DNA of 64,000 bases from Methylocapsa sp. D3K7 (GTDB lineage: Bacteria; Pseudomonadota; Alphaproteobacteria; Rhizobiales; Beijerinckiaceae): positions 2,170,001 to 2,234,000 of the forward strand of contig NZ_CP123229.1 of NCBI RefSeq assembly GCF_029855125.1, written 5' to 3'. This document shows positions 28,807 to 38,603 of this stretch, one piece after another. The position numbers were made by a program, and so were the translations under genes. The first letter of the stretch is position 1; every line of letters starts with the position of its first letter. The notes beneath the pieces are model-generated. The model made no database searches. It was not told the DNA's origin and was given only the letters and a program-made list of their open reading frames with translations.

Positions 28807-29691
28807 ATGGCGATCCTCGTTGACAAGGATACGAAAGTTATCTGCCAGGGCTTTACCGGCAAGAACGGAACCTTCCATTCCGAGCAGGCGATCGCCTATG
28901 GCACGAGGATGGTCGGCGGCATCTCGCCGGGCAAGGGCGGCGCCACCCATCTTGGCCTTCCGGTCTATGATACCGTCGCCGATGCCCGCGCGGCGACCGG
29001 CGCCGAGGCCACCGTCATCTATGTTCCGCCGCCCGGCGCGGCGGACGCCATCTGCGAGGCGATTGACGCGGAAATCCCCCTCATCGTCTGTATCACCGAG
29101 GGCATTCCGGTGGCGGATATGATCAAGGTCAAGCGGGCGCTCTCGGGGTCGTGCTCGCGCCTTATCGGCCCGAACTGCCCTGGCGTCATGACTGCTGGTG
29201 CGTGCAAAATTGGCATTATGCCCGGCAATATCTTCCTGCCGGGCTCGGTCGGCATCGTCTCACGTTCGGGAACCTTGACCTATGAGGCGGTCTTTCAGAC
29301 AACCCGCGAAGGGCTTGGCCAGACGACGGCGGTCGGCATCGGCGGGGACCCCGTCAAGGGCGCTGAATTCATTGAGATTTTAGAAATGTTCCTCGCCGAC
29401 GAGGTCACCACTTCGATCATTATGATCGGCGAAATTGGCGGCTCGGCCGAGGAAGACGCCGCCCAATTCATCGCGGACGAGGCCAAACGCGGCCGCAAAA
29501 AGCCGATTGTCGGCTTTATCGCCGGGCGCACCGCCCCGCCCGGCCGCCGGATGGGCCATGCGGGAGCGATCATCTCTGGCGGAAAAGGTGCCGCCGCCGA
29601 CAAAATTGCCGTGATGGAAGCGGCTGGGATTGCGGTGTCGCCCTCTCCCGCGAGGCTCGGCAAAACCCTGGCCGAAGTCCTCCGGCGTTGA
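28807..29691 (+). CDS. sucD: succinyl-CoA synthetase alpha subunit
   Basis: A 294-residue CoA-binding and phosphohistidine subunit. [15 protein letters not shown] (about 16–30) lies in the CoA-binding fold, and [10 protein letters not shown] contains the active-site His (about residue 250) that is phosphorylated during catalysis. ATG 28807 is chosen over an upstream in-frame start inside sucC. It is coupled to sucC with a 4-nt gap; 230 bp separate it from sucA. Confidence 0.98.
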   Translation: MAILVDKDTKVICQGFTGKNGTFHSEQAIAYGTRMVGGISPGKGGATHLGLPVYDTVADARAATGAEATVIYVPPPGAADAICEAIDAEIPLIVCITEGIPVADMIKVKRALSGSCSRLIGPNCPGVMTAGACKIGIMPGNIFLPGSVGIVSRSGTLTYEAVFQTTREGLGQTTAVGIGGDPVKGAEFIEILEMFLADEVTTSIIMIGEIGGSAEEDAAQFIADEAKRGRKKPIVGFIAGRTAPPGRRMGHAGAIISGGKGAAADKIAVMEAAGIAVSPSPARLGKTLAEVLRR

Positions 29692-29921
29692 CCGGGACCT
29701 TGAGAAAAGCGCGCAGCGTCCGCATGTAAGGAGGACGGGGTTTTTGGGTGCGGCGGGAGGCCGGACTTAGTTTTACAAACTCCCTTTTGACAGGGCAAAT
29801 GGCCCAGGCTTGACCTGCCTGGACAAGGATTAAAAAGCTTGACCGCCAAAATTCCGTCGCGGGTTTTTACGGGTGGAGTGCACGCCCGGAAATATAAATT
29901 CGCGGCGATCCGAAGGAGACG

Positions 29922-32900
29922 ATGATGGCGCGCAGAGACACGAACGGACATGCGAATGGCTCGGGTGGCGGCGCGAGTGCCCGCAGCGTGCCGAACGCAA
30001 GCTTCGCGCGCACCGCCTTTCTCGATGGCGGCAATGCCGCCTATATCGAGCAGCTCCAGGATCGCTATCTGAATGATCCGGCGTCGCTCGACGCGTCCTG
30101 GCGGGAATTTTTCGCGCAATTGGAAGACGACGGTGCCGCCGTCGCGAAGGCGGCGCAAGGGCCTCGCTGGAAGCGGCCCGGCTGGCCCGCTGCGGGCACC
30201 GACGACCTGGTTTCCGCGCTCGATGGCAATTGGGCGGCGGTCGAGACTCGGATCGGCAGCAAGCTCAAGACGCAAACCGGCGAAGCAGGTTCGTTTTCGC
30301 AAGAGGATCTGCTTCGCGCGACGCGCGACTCAGTCCACGCCCTAATGATGATCCGCGCCTATCGCATGCGCGGTCACCTGCACTCCAATCTCGATCCGCT
30401 GGGCTTGGAGGCACCGAAGGACCGGGAGGAACTGCATCCGGCGACCTATGGATTTTCGGAAGCCGACTATAGCCGTAAAATCTTCATCGACGGTGTGCTA
30501 GGGCTGCAATACGCCACCGTCCCCGAAATGATAAAGATATTGCAACGGACCTACTGCGGGACCATTGGCTTCGAATTTATGCATATTTCGGATCCGGCCG
30601 AAAAGAGCTGGCTGCAGCAGCGGATCGAGGGCCCCGGCAAGGAAATCACCTTCACCAAGGAAGGCAAGCGGGCGATTTTAACGAAGCTCGTCGAGTCGGA
30701 GGGATTCGAGAAATTTCTCGACGTCAAATATACTGGCACCAAGCGTTTCGGCCTCGATGGGGCCGAGGCAATGGTCGCGGCGCTCGAACAGATCATCAAG
30801 CGCGGCGGCGCCTTGGGGGTCCAGGACATCGTCCTCGGCATGGCGCACCGCGGCCGCCTCAATATCCTGTCCCAGGTCATGGGGAAACCGCACCGGGCGA
30901 TTTTCAATGAATTCAAGGGCGGCTCCTTCACGCCCGACGATGTCGAAGGGTCCGGCGACGTCAAATACCATCTCGGGGCTTCGTCCGATCGCGACTTCGA
31001 CAGCAACCGGGTTCATCTTTCGCTGACCGCCAATCCTTCGCATCTTGAGATTGTCGATCCCGTCGTGCTCGGCAAGGTGCGAGCCAAGCAGGACCAATTG
31101 CATGATATTGTCGAGCGCACCAAAGTGTTGCCGCTGCTCATCCACGGCGACGCGGCGTTCGCCGGTCAAGGCGTCATTGCCGAATGTTTCGGTCTTTCGG
31201 GTCTGAAGGGATACCGGACCGGAGGCTCGATCCATTTCATCATAAACAATCAGATCGGCTTCACCACGGTGCCGCGCCATTCGCGGTCATCGCCCTATCC
31301 GTCGGACAGTGCCAAAATGATCGAGGCGCCGATCATTCATGTCAACGGCGACGATCCCGAAGCTGTCGTCTATGCCGCGAAGATCGCGATCGAGTTCCGG
31401 CAAAAGTTTCACAAGCCCGTCGTCATCGACATGTTCTGCTACCGGCGCTTTGGCCACAATGAAGGTGACGAGCCCTCGTTCACCCAGCCCCTTATGTACA
31501 AGCAAATCCGCGCCCATAAGACGACGCTGCAAATCTATACCGAGAAACTCGTCGCCGAAGGGGTGTTGACCGATGGCGAGGTCATGAAGCTGCAAGCCAA
31601 TTGGTGGCACCATCTTGAAACCGCGATGCAGGCGAGCCAATCCTTCAAGCCCGGCAAGGCCGATTGGCTCGATGGCCGCTGGTCCGGCCTGCGGGCGGCA
31701 GCGTCCGGTGCCGAGGAGGATCGCCGCGGCCGCACTGGCATCGACCGTGCGCGGCTCACCGAAATCGGGCGCCGCCTCACCACGGTTCCAGAGGGTTTCC
31801 ATCTCCATCGCACCATCAAGCGCCTCGTCGAAAACCGGCGGAAAATGATCGAGACTGGCGAGGGCATCGATTGGTCGATGGGTGAGGCGCTTGCTTTCGG
31901 GGCGCTCGTCGATGAAGGCTATCCGGTCCGCCTGTCCGGCCAGGACAGTGAGCGCGGCACGTTTTCGCAGCGCCATTCGGTGCTGATCGATCAAGAGACG
32001 GAAGCGCGCTACATCCCCTTGAACAATATCCGCGATGAGCAGGCGCATTTCGAAGTCATCAACTCGATGCTGTCGGAAGAGGCCGTGCTCGGCTTTGAAT
32101 ATGGGTATTCGCTCGCCGAGCCCAACGCGCTTGTCTTATGGGAAGCTCAGTTCGGCGATTTCGCCAATGGCGCGCAAGTCTTGTTCGACCAGTTCATCTC
32201 CTCGGGCGAACGCAAATGGCTGCGCATGTCGGGTCTCGTCTGTTTGCTGCCGCATGGTTTTGAGGGCCAGGGGCCGGAACATTCTTCGGCACGGCTCGAG
32301 CGCTATCTGCAACTTTGCGCCGAAGACAATATGCAAGTGGCCAATTGCACGACGCCCGCCAATTATTTTCATATTCTGCGGCGCCAGTTGAAGCGTGACA
32401 TCCGCAAACCGCTGATTTTGATGACGCCTAAATCGTTGCTCCGCCATAAGCGGGCAGTCTCGCGGCTTGACGAATTCGCGATCGGCGCTTCGTTCCACCG
32501 GATATTGGCGGACGATGCCGAACATGCCTCCGACGGAACCGTCAGCCTCACCCAGGATGCCAACATCCGCCGGGTGGTGCTCTGTTCCGGAAAGGTTTAT
32601 TATGATCTTTTCGAGGAACGCGAGAAGCGGGGTATCAATGATGTGTATCTCCTGCGCGTCGAGCAGCTTTATCCTTTCCCGCTCAAGGCGCTGATCTCGT
32701 CGCTGGCGCGGTTCCCGCAGGCGCAGATCTACTGGTGTCAGGAAGAACCGAAAAACATGGGCGCCTGGAACTTCGTCGATCCCTATCTTGAATGGGTGCT
32801 CTCGCAGACGGGCGGCAAAAGCAAGCGCCCGCTTTACGCGGGCAGGCCCGCCGCCGCATCGCCCGCGACCGGGATGCTGTCAAAGCATGTAACGCAAATG

Positions 32901-32933
32901 ATGGCCTTCATGGATGAGGTCTTCGCGGCTTGA
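29922..32933 (+). CDS. sucA: 2-oxoglutarate dehydrogenase E1 component
   Basis: A 1003-residue thiamine-diphosphate E1 of the 2-oxoglutarate dehydrogenase complex. The N-terminal E2-docking segment contains NAAYIEQLQDRYLNDPASLD; GMAHRGRLN (about 306–314) and IHGDAAFAGQGV (about 407–418) are the cofactor and active-site motifs; the transketolase-like C-terminal half includes HGFEGQGPEHSSAR. AAGGAGACG precedes ATG 29922. Together with sucB and lpd it forms the full complex that makes succinyl-CoA. Confidence 0.98.
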   Translation: MMARRDTNGHANGSGGGASARSVPNASFARTAFLDGGNAAYIEQLQDRYLNDPASLDASWREFFAQLEDDGAAVAKAAQGPRWKRPGWPAAGTDDLVSALDGNWAAVETRIGSKLKTQTGEAGSFSQEDLLRATRDSVHALMMIRAYRMRGHLHSNLDPLGLEAPKDREELHPATYGFSEADYSRKIFIDGVLGLQYATVPEMIKILQRTYCGTIGFEFMHISDPAEKSWLQQRIEGPGKEITFTKEGKRAILTKLVESEGFEKFLDVKYTGTKRFGLDGAEAMVAALEQIIKRGGALGVQDIVLGMAHRGRLNILSQVMGKPHRAIFNEFKGGSFTPDDVEGSGDVKYHLGASSDRDFDSNRVHLSLTANPSHLEIVDPVVLGKVRAKQDQLHDIVERTKVLPLLIHGDAAFAGQGVIAECFGLSGLKGYRTGGSIHFIINNQIGFTTVPRHSRSSPYPSDSAKMIEAPIIHVNGDDPEAVVYAAKIAIEFRQKFHKPVVIDMFCYRRFGHNEGDEPSFTQPLMYKQIRAHKTTLQIYTEKLVAEGVLTDGEVMKLQANWWHHLETAMQASQSFKPGKADWLDGRWSGLRAAASGAEEDRRGRTGIDRARLTEIGRRLTTVPEGFHLHRTIKRLVENRRKMIETGEGIDWSMGEALAFGALVDEGYPVRLSGQDSERGTFSQRHSVLIDQETEARYIPLNNIRDEQAHFEVINSMLSEEAVLGFEYGYSLAEPNALVLWEAQFGDFANGAQVLFDQFISSGERKWLRMSGLVCLLPHGFEGQGPEHSSARLERYLQLCAEDNMQVANCTTPANYFHILRRQLKRDIRKPLILMTPKSLLRHKRAVSRLDEFAIGASFHRILADDAEHASDGTVSLTQDANIRRVVLCSGKVYYDLFEEREKRGINDVYLLRVEQLYPFPLKALISSLARFPQAQIYWCQEEPKNMGAWNFVDPYLEWVLSQTGGKSKRPLYAGRPAAASPATGMLSKHVTQMMAFMDEVFAA

Positions 32934-32998
32934 GAGGCGGCGCTTTCATTTCCGGTGTGACAACTCCAGAAAAAGCCGGATGGCTTTGAGCAGGACAA

Positions 32999-34231
32999 AT
33001 GGCAACTGAAATCCGCGTGCCGGCCTTGGGCGAATCGGTCACCGAAGCAACGATTGGGCGCTGGTTCAAGAAACTCGGTGACCCCGTAGGGGCAGACGAG
33101 CCGATCGTCGAACTCGAAACCGACAAGGTGACTCTCGAAGTCAATGCACCGGCCTCGGGTGTTCTCGCCGAGATTATCGCTAAGGATGGCGAGACGGTCG
33201 GCGCCGGGGCGCTTCTCGGCCAAATCGGCGATTGTGCTGGTGCCGCGCCATCGAAGTCCGAGGCTGAGCCGCAAACCAAGCCAGTTCCGTCGCCAGCACC
33301 GCCCAAAGCCGCATCCCCGGCGCCAGCTCCTGCCGCGCCAGCTCCCGCGATGCCAGCCTCGCCCGCCGCTGCGAAAATCGCCGCCGATCACGGGATCGAC
33401 GCGGCCGCCGTCGAAGGATCCGGCAAGCGCGGTCAGGTATTGAAGGGCGACATCCTCGAGGCGATCGCAAAGCCCCTAGCTCCCGCCCCCGTCCCCGTGG
33501 TGCTGCGGGCTCCGGCGCCCGCCATCGCCGAAGAACGCGAGGAGCGGGTGCCGATGACGCGGCTGCGCCAAACCATCGCCCGGCGCCTCAAGGACGCGCA
33601 GAACACCGCCGCCATGCTGACGACCTTCAACGAGGCCGACATGAGCGGCGTCATGGCCTTGCGCGCGCGGCACAAGGACGCCTTCGAAAAGAAGCATGGC
33701 ACCAAACTCGGCTTCATGGGATTTTTCGTCAAAGCTTGCGTCGGCGCGCTGAAAGAAGTGCCGTCCGTCAACGCCGAGATCGACGGCGCCGATATCATCT
33801 ATAAGAATTACTATCACCTCGGCGTCGCGGTCGGCACCGACAAGGGCCTCGTCGTGCCGGTCGTGCGCGATTGCGACAAGCTCTCCGTCGCCGAGATCGA
33901 AAAGACGATCACGGATTTCGGCCAGCGCGCCCGCACCGGCCAGCTCAAGATCGAGGAGATGCAGGGCGGCACTTTCACCATCACCAATGGCGGCGTCTAT
34001 GGCTCGTTGATGTCGACGCCGATTCTTAACGCGCCGCAATCGGGCATTTTGGGGATGCACAAAATCCAGGAGCGTCCGGTCGCCATCAGCGGCAAGATCG
34101 AAATCCGCCCGATGATGTATCTCGCGCTCACCTATGATCATCGTCTCGTCGATGGCAAGGAAGCGGTGACGTTCCTGGTCAGGGTGAAGGACGCGCTGGA
34201 AGATCCGGCGCGGCTGGTGCTGGATATTTGA
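32999..34231 (+). CDS. sucB: dihydrolipoamide succinyltransferase E2
   Basis: A 410-residue E2 core of the 2-oxoglutarate dehydrogenase complex. One lipoyl domain with the lipoylated Lys43 in ETDKVTLEV, an Ala/Pro-rich linker (about 85–118), a peripheral subunit-binding domain (about 121–150, [13 protein letters not shown]) and the catalytic acyltransferase domain with the HRLVDG active-site His near residue 380. It follows sucA by 65 bp. Confidence 0.97.
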   Translation: MATEIRVPALGESVTEATIGRWFKKLGDPVGADEPIVELETDKVTLEVNAPASGVLAEIIAKDGETVGAGALLGQIGDCAGAAPSKSEAEPQTKPVPSPAPPKAASPAPAPAAPAPAMPASPAAAKIAADHGIDAAAVEGSGKRGQVLKGDILEAIAKPLAPAPVPVVLRAPAPAIAEEREERVPMTRLRQTIARRLKDAQNTAAMLTTFNEADMSGVMALRARHKDAFEKKHGTKLGFMGFFVKACVGALKEVPSVNAEIDGADIIYKNYYHLGVAVGTDKGLVVPVVRDCDKLSVAEIEKTITDFGQRARTGQLKIEEMQGGTFTITNGGVYGSLMSTPILNAPQSGILGMHKIQERPVAISGKIEIRPMMYLALTYDHRLVDGKEAVTFLVRVKDALEDPARLVLDI

Positions 34232-34256
34232 GCTTATAGGCTGAGAAAGTGTTGCG

Positions 34257-34508
34257 GTGCCAACATTCGCGATTGTCGATGGTGTGAAAATCCAGTTCTA
34301 TTTCGACGAACATCCGCCGCCGCATTTTCACGCTGTCTTCGCTGAAAGCGTGGCGCAGATCCAAATCGATCCAACGCAAGTCTTGCGGGGATCGCTGCCC
34401 CCCGCAAAGCTCTCCATGGTGCTCGCTTGGGCAGCGAAGAACCGTGCCGGGTTGATGAACGCCTGGGCGGCCGTCGCCGCCGGTCAGAAGCCAATGAGGC
34501 TGCAATGA
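34257..34508 (+). CDS. DUF4160 protein
   Basis: An 83-residue DUF4160 protein, signature FYFDEHPPPHFHAVF (about 14–28) with several histidines. The start is GTG 34257. Its stop overlaps the next gene, a DUF2442 protein; these two families often occur as a pair and have been suspected to act like a toxin–antitoxin module, although their function is unproven. The pair interrupts the sucB–lpd interval, so it is an insertion into a housekeeping block. Confidence 0.85.
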   Translation: MPTFAIVDGVKIQFYFDEHPPPHFHAVFAESVAQIQIDPTQVLRGSLPPAKLSMVLAWAAKNRAGLMNAWAAVAAGQKPMRLQ

Positions 34509-34795
34509 GCGAGATTGTTCGCATGAAATCTGTCGAGTCCGTTCTCCACGGAGTCGTGAAAATCGTCTGGCTGGACGGCTACGAGGCCATCGTTGATTTG
34601 CGTCCCGTCCTTGCCGAAGGCGAGGTTTTTGAATCCCTCCGCGACTCGCCTGAACGTTTCAACTCCGTCAAGCTTGCTGAATTCGGACACGCAATCACCT
34701 GGCGCGACAGCCACGACGATGAGATTGATTTCGGTTCGGACCAGCTTCGCCGCCGCGCGGAACGCCAGGCCGAAATTCTTCGGCTTGCTAGCTAA
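34505..34795 (+). CDS. DUF2442 protein
   Basis: A 96-residue DUF2442 protein (WLDGYEAIVDLRPVL, FNSVKLAEFGHAITW are typical). The ATG overlaps the DUF4160 stop by 4 nt (ATGA), showing translational coupling. The C-terminus is rich in Arg/Glu. Partner of the preceding DUF4160 gene; function unknown. It ends 15 nt before the chosen lpd start, so transcription of lpd may run through the pair. Confidence 0.85.
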   Translation: MSEIVRMKSVESVLHGVVKIVWLDGYEAIVDLRPVLAEGEVFESLRDSPERFNSVKLAEFGHAITWRDSHDDEIDFGSDQLRRRAERQAEILRLAS

Positions 34796-34810
34796 TGTAT
34801 GAAAGCTCCT

Positions 34811-36208
34811 ATGGCCTATGATCTTATCATTATCGGAACCGGCCCCGGCGGCTATGTCTGCGCGATCCGGGCGGCGCAGCTCGGCCTCAAGGTCGCGGTT
34901 GTCGAAAAGCGCAAGACGTTTGGCGGAACCTGCCTCAACATCGGCTGCATCCCCTCGAAGGCACTGCTTCAGGCTTCGGAAAAGTTTCACGAAGCCGCGC
35001 ATGATCTTGCCGGGTTCGGTGTCATCATCGACACGCCGCAGCTCGACCTTGCTGCGATGATGAAGCACAAGGACGACACCGTTGCAGCCAACGTCAACGG
35101 GGTCGGCTTTCTCTTCAAGAAGAACAAGATCGACTCATTCTTCGGCACCGGGACGATTACCGCGCCGGGCGTTGTCGAAGTTGCGGCGAGCGATGGGTCC
35201 ACCCAAAAAGTCGAGGCAAAAAATATCGTCATCGCCACCGGCTCCGATGTCGTGCAACTTCCAGGCATCGCCATCGACGAGAAAACCATCGTCTCCTCGA
35301 CCGGCGCGCTATCGCTGGAGCGCGTCCCCAAAAAGCTTCTCATCATTGGCGCCGGCGTGATCGGTCTCGAACTCGGCTCGGTCTGGGGCCGGCTTGGCGC
35401 CGAGGTGACCATCGTCGAATTCTTGGACCGGATTTTGCTGGGCACCGACGCCGAAGTCGCCAAACAGTTTCAGCGCATGCTGGAGAAACAAGGGTTTCAT
35501 TTCCATCTCGGCCACAAGGTGATCAAGGTCGAAAAAACCGCGGCGGATCTTTCCGTCCACATCGAGCCTTCGACGGGGGGCGATGCCACCGTGCTCGCGG
35601 CCGACAGCGTGCTCGTTGCGATCGGCCGGCGGCCTGTCACCGACGGGCTTGGCTTGGAGGCAGTTGGTGTCGCGCAGGAGCGGGGGCGGGTCATCATTGA
35701 TGATCATTTCGCGACCAACGTCCCCGGCATTTACGCCATCGGCGATGTCGTGCGCGGCCCGATGCTCGCCCATAAGGCCGAGGATGAAGGCATCGCCGTC
35801 GCCGAGATCCTCGCGGGCCAACATGGGCACGTCAATTACGGGGTCATTCCGTCCGTCGTCTATACCGTGCCGGAGATCGCCTCTGTCGGCGCCACCGAGG
35901 AAGATCTCAAGGCCAAGGGCATTGCGTATAAGTCAGGAAAATTCCCGTTCACCGCCAATGGCCGCGCGCGGGCGATGCGGCATACGGAAGGCTTTGTCAA
36001 AATCCTCGCCGACGCGGCAACCGACCGCGTGCTTGGTGTCCACATCATCGGTGCCGCGGCGGGCGAATTGATCGCCGAAGCCTGCGTGCTGATGGAATTC
36101 GGCGGCTCGGCGGAAGATCTTGCCCGCACCTGCCACGCCCATCCGACGCTCTCGGAAGCCGTCCGCGAAGCCGCACTCGGGGTGGACAAGCGGTCGATCC
36201 ATATTTGA
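34811..36208 (+). CDS. lpd: dihydrolipoamide dehydrogenase E3
   Basis: A 465-residue FAD/NAD pyridine nucleotide-disulfide oxidoreductase that reoxidises the lipoyl groups of SucB. GTGPGG (9–14) binds FAD, the redox disulfide is CLNIGC (41–46), [10 protein letters not shown] binds NAD, and the C-terminal HAHPTLSEA contains the catalytic His–Glu. ATG 34811 gives the usual family N-terminus; ATG 34799 is possible. It directly follows the inserted DUF pair. Confidence 0.97.
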   Translation: MAYDLIIIGTGPGGYVCAIRAAQLGLKVAVVEKRKTFGGTCLNIGCIPSKALLQASEKFHEAAHDLAGFGVIIDTPQLDLAAMMKHKDDTVAANVNGVGFLFKKNKIDSFFGTGTITAPGVVEVAASDGSTQKVEAKNIVIATGSDVVQLPGIAIDEKTIVSSTGALSLERVPKKLLIIGAGVIGLELGSVWGRLGAEVTIVEFLDRILLGTDAEVAKQFQRMLEKQGFHFHLGHKVIKVEKTAADLSVHIEPSTGGDATVLAADSVLVAIGRRPVTDGLGLEAVGVAQERGRVIIDDHFATNVPGIYAIGDVVRGPMLAHKAEDEGIAVAEILAGQHGHVNYGVIPSVVYTVPEIASVGATEEDLKAKGIAYKSGKFPFTANGRARAMRHTEGFVKILADAATDRVLGVHIIGAAAGELIAEACVLMEFGGSAEDLARTCHAHPTLSEAVREAALGVDKRSIHI

Positions 36209-37102
36209 ATGGGCAGTCCCATGACGAAAACCGGAATTGATGCGATTCGCGAGCTTTTGCGCTCGAAGCCGAGGCCAGTGGGTCTCGGCGAGCGGCGGGA
36301 GCGCCTCGATTCCATCGGCTCCGTTCATCCAATCGCTTCCGATATTTCAATCGAGGCGGGGCACGCCGGAGCCGTTCCCATTGAGTGGTCCTTGGCGCCG
36401 GGCAGCGATCCCTCGCGCGTTCTTCTTTATTTTCACGGCGGCGGTTATATATCGGGCTCTATCGTCAGCCATCGCGGCATGGTCGTGGAGGCCGGACGGG
36501 CGGCGGGCGTGCGAACATTGGCCGTCGGTTACCGGCTCGCACCGGAACACCCATTTCCGGCCGCGCTTGAAGATGCTCGCGCGGCCTATGACTTTCTCCT
36601 TGCGCAAGGCATTGCCCCTCACCACATCGCCTTTGCGGGAGACAGCGCCGGTGGTGGACTTTCGCTGGCGTTGCTGACCACGCTGCGGGATGCCGGTCAA
36701 CAATTGCCAGGATGCGCCTGGCTTGTCTCCCCCTGGGTCGATCTTGAAATGAGGGGGGAAAGCCTCAAGACCAAGGCCGATGCCGATCCGCTGATTCAAA
36801 AGCCCTATCTCGAGGAACTCGCCGCCGCCTATCTTGGCGGCACGGATCCGGCAAACCCACTCGTCTCCCCGCTACGCGCAGACCTCTCAGGGCTGCCGCC
36901 GCTGCTGGTGCAGGTGGGCTCCGCCGAGACCCTGCTCGACGACGCTGTCCGCATCTCATCTCGCGCGGGCAGTGCCGATGTCCAGGTAACACTCGAGATT
37001 TGGCCCCACATGATTCATGCTTGGCATCTTTGGGCCGCCGAACTCGAAGAGGGGCGCCTGGCGCTTGACTCGGCCGGCCGCTTTATCAAAGCTAGGCTTT
37101 GA
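36209..37102 (+). CDS. alpha/beta hydrolase, hormone-sensitive lipase family
   Basis: A 297-residue esterase-type hydrolase. The oxyanion motif HGGG is at 76–79, the nucleophile Ser146 in GDSAGG, and likely Asp244 (TLLDDA) and His270 (PHMIHAWH) complete the triad. Substrates are probably short-chain esters. ATG 36209 directly follows the lpd stop; ATG 36221 is an alternative. Its 3' end overlaps the convergent LuxR gene by 88 bp. Confidence 0.88.
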   Translation: MGSPMTKTGIDAIRELLRSKPRPVGLGERRERLDSIGSVHPIASDISIEAGHAGAVPIEWSLAPGSDPSRVLLYFHGGGYISGSIVSHRGMVVEAGRAAGVRTLAVGYRLAPEHPFPAALEDARAAYDFLLAQGIAPHHIAFAGDSAGGGLSLALLTTLRDAGQQLPGCAWLVSPWVDLEMRGESLKTKADADPLIQKPYLEELAAAYLGGTDPANPLVSPLRADLSGLPPLLVQVGSAETLLDDAVRISSRAGSADVQVTLEIWPHMIHAWHLWAAELEEGRLALDSAGRFIKARL

Positions 37103-37848
37103 GCCAGACTTTCGGCGCGATCAGTCGGTTGTGTTGGCATCTCCATGAGCGCCATAGTGCCAAATTCCTTGCCTTTGGTGTCCCCATACTTAGGCAGTGT
37201 CACTTCGTAAAAAAGTTTCACAAGCTCGGCCTGCCGGTGGGCGCCCGTCTTTTCCATAATGTGGGTCAGATGCGACCGCACCGTCGATTCGGCAATATCG
37301 AGTCGAGCCGCGGCTTTTCCCAGGCCGTGGCCGGACACCAGTTGGGCGACGACCCGCGCTTCTCCAGACGTCAAGGCGAAGAGCTCCGCAAAGACCTTGA
37401 TCCGATCGGTCGTCTTGAGCCGCCAGTCGGCGATGATGAGACCCGCCACGGGGCGGTCATCGCCCGTTTCAGGATCAGAATGCGGGCCAAGCGGAATCAC
37501 ATGCACGACGAGTGAAGGCATGCCTTCGCAATCGCGGAGGATAAGCGCGCCTCCTTGTCCCGGCGTATCCGTGTGCCGGGAAGCGGATTCGATCAGCGAT
37601 TGCAATTTTTTGGCCATTCTTGGATCGTCGGCGCCAAGGACGTTATGCTCGCACCGCAGGCCGCCGCCCGCATGCAAAAGAGTCCGCCCTGAATCATTGG
37701 CGTAAAAAATGGTCCGGTCCGCCGCGACGAGGACCAAACCGAAGCCGGCACAAGCCATCACTCGCCCCAAGAGTTTCGCTTGCGCCCTATCCTCGTTGTC
37801 GCGGTCCCTGACGAAGATGGGGTGTTTGAAAGGACTCATCATGTGCAT
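37015..37848 (-). CDS. LuxR-family transcriptional regulator
   Basis: A 277-residue regulator. The N-terminal half resembles a PAS-like sensor (LGRVMACAGFGLVLVAADRT; FYANDSGRTLL), and a LuxR helix-turn-helix lies at about 158–212 (LTSGEARVVAQLVSGHGLGK; IAESTVRSHLTHIMEKTGAH). ATG 37848 has CTGGAG nearby; the frame is open to 37911. The long low-complexity C-terminus (about 230–277) is coded within the 3' end of the convergent hydrolase gene. The signal and targets are unknown. Confidence 0.85.
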   Translation of the reverse strand: MHMMSPFKHPIFVRDRDNEDRAQAKLLGRVMACAGFGLVLVAADRTIFYANDSGRTLLHAGGGLRCEHNVLGADDPRMAKKLQSLIESASRHTDTPGQGGALILRDCEGMPSLVVHVIPLGPHSDPETGDDRPVAGLIIADWRLKTTDRIKVFAELFALTSGEARVVAQLVSGHGLGKAAARLDIAESTVRSHLTHIMEKTGAHRQAELVKLFYEVTLPKYGDTKGKEFGTMALMEMPTQPTDRAESLAQSLALIKRPAESSARRPSSSSAAQRCQA

Positions 37849-38146
37849 GTCTAACTCCAGCAGTGGCAGCAGAGTCTTCCTCACTGATCCCGGTGTTCCG
37901 GATCCCTGCAAGAAGGTTGAGATTGACTCACTTTTGCCTCGCCGCGCGCCCCCTTTTCAGGGGGTGTGGGCCGCGCACTTCGAACGAGGGGGAAGGTAGA
38001 CGACGCTGCAACCTCATTAGCTCTGATGAAGCTGCACCGTTTTGCGGATTTGCAATGACGTCCCTTCAGGTCTGGTGCGGCAGCCGTGTCTGGGCTGTCC
38101 GATCAACACTGGCGAAAGGCCACCGTTTGCACACCGGTGGCACCCA

Positions 38147-38554
38147 TTACAACTTCGCGGCAATCTCAACGCCAGCCCCGGCGATCTGTCCGTCCTGCGA
38201 GGATTGCACGCCCGAGACGCCAATCGCGCCGACGACCTGGCCCTTGTTCAATAATGGCAGCCCGCCTTCGATCGGTGTCGCGCCGGGCAGGGTCAGCATC
38301 ACCAGGCGGCCACCCGCGACAATTTCCTCGATCGCTTTCGTCGGCCGTTTAAACAAAAGCGCGGTGCGCGCCTTTTCCTGCGCAACAGTGACAGAGCCTA
38401 GTGGCGCGTCGTCGAGCCGCTGCAGGTACAAAAGATTGCCGCCGTCATCGAGCACGGCAATCGTCACGCTCCATTTGTTCTTCAGCGCTTCGGCCTCCGC
38501 AGCGGCGGCGATCTGCTTGGCATCGGCGAGGGTCAGGGCGTTTTTCACAAACAT
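38147..38554 (-). CDS. GlcG/HbpS-type haem-binding family protein
   Basis: A 135-residue GlcG/HbpS protein (DUF336). Typical segments are LTLADAKQIAAAAEAEA near the start, VAVLDDGGNLL-like IAVLDDGGNLLYLQRLDDAP, and GGLPLL...VVGAIGVSG towards the end. The family includes haem-binding HbpS and GlcG of glycolate loci. AAAGGAGACCTGA precedes the ATG. It lies 49 bp downstream of the ScfR-like regulator on the same strand and is probably cotranscribed. Confidence 0.88.
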   Translation of the reverse strand: MFVKNALTLADAKQIAAAAEAEALKNKWSVTIAVLDDGGNLLYLQRLDDAPLGSVTVAQEKARTALLFKRPTKAIEEIVAGGRLVMLTLPGATPIEGGLPLLNKGQVVGAIGVSGVQSSQDGQIAGAGVEIAAKL

Positions 38555-38603
38555 TCAGGTCTCCTTTGAGGCGCAGCCCAATTCTGTGCTGGCGGCATAA
38601 ACC

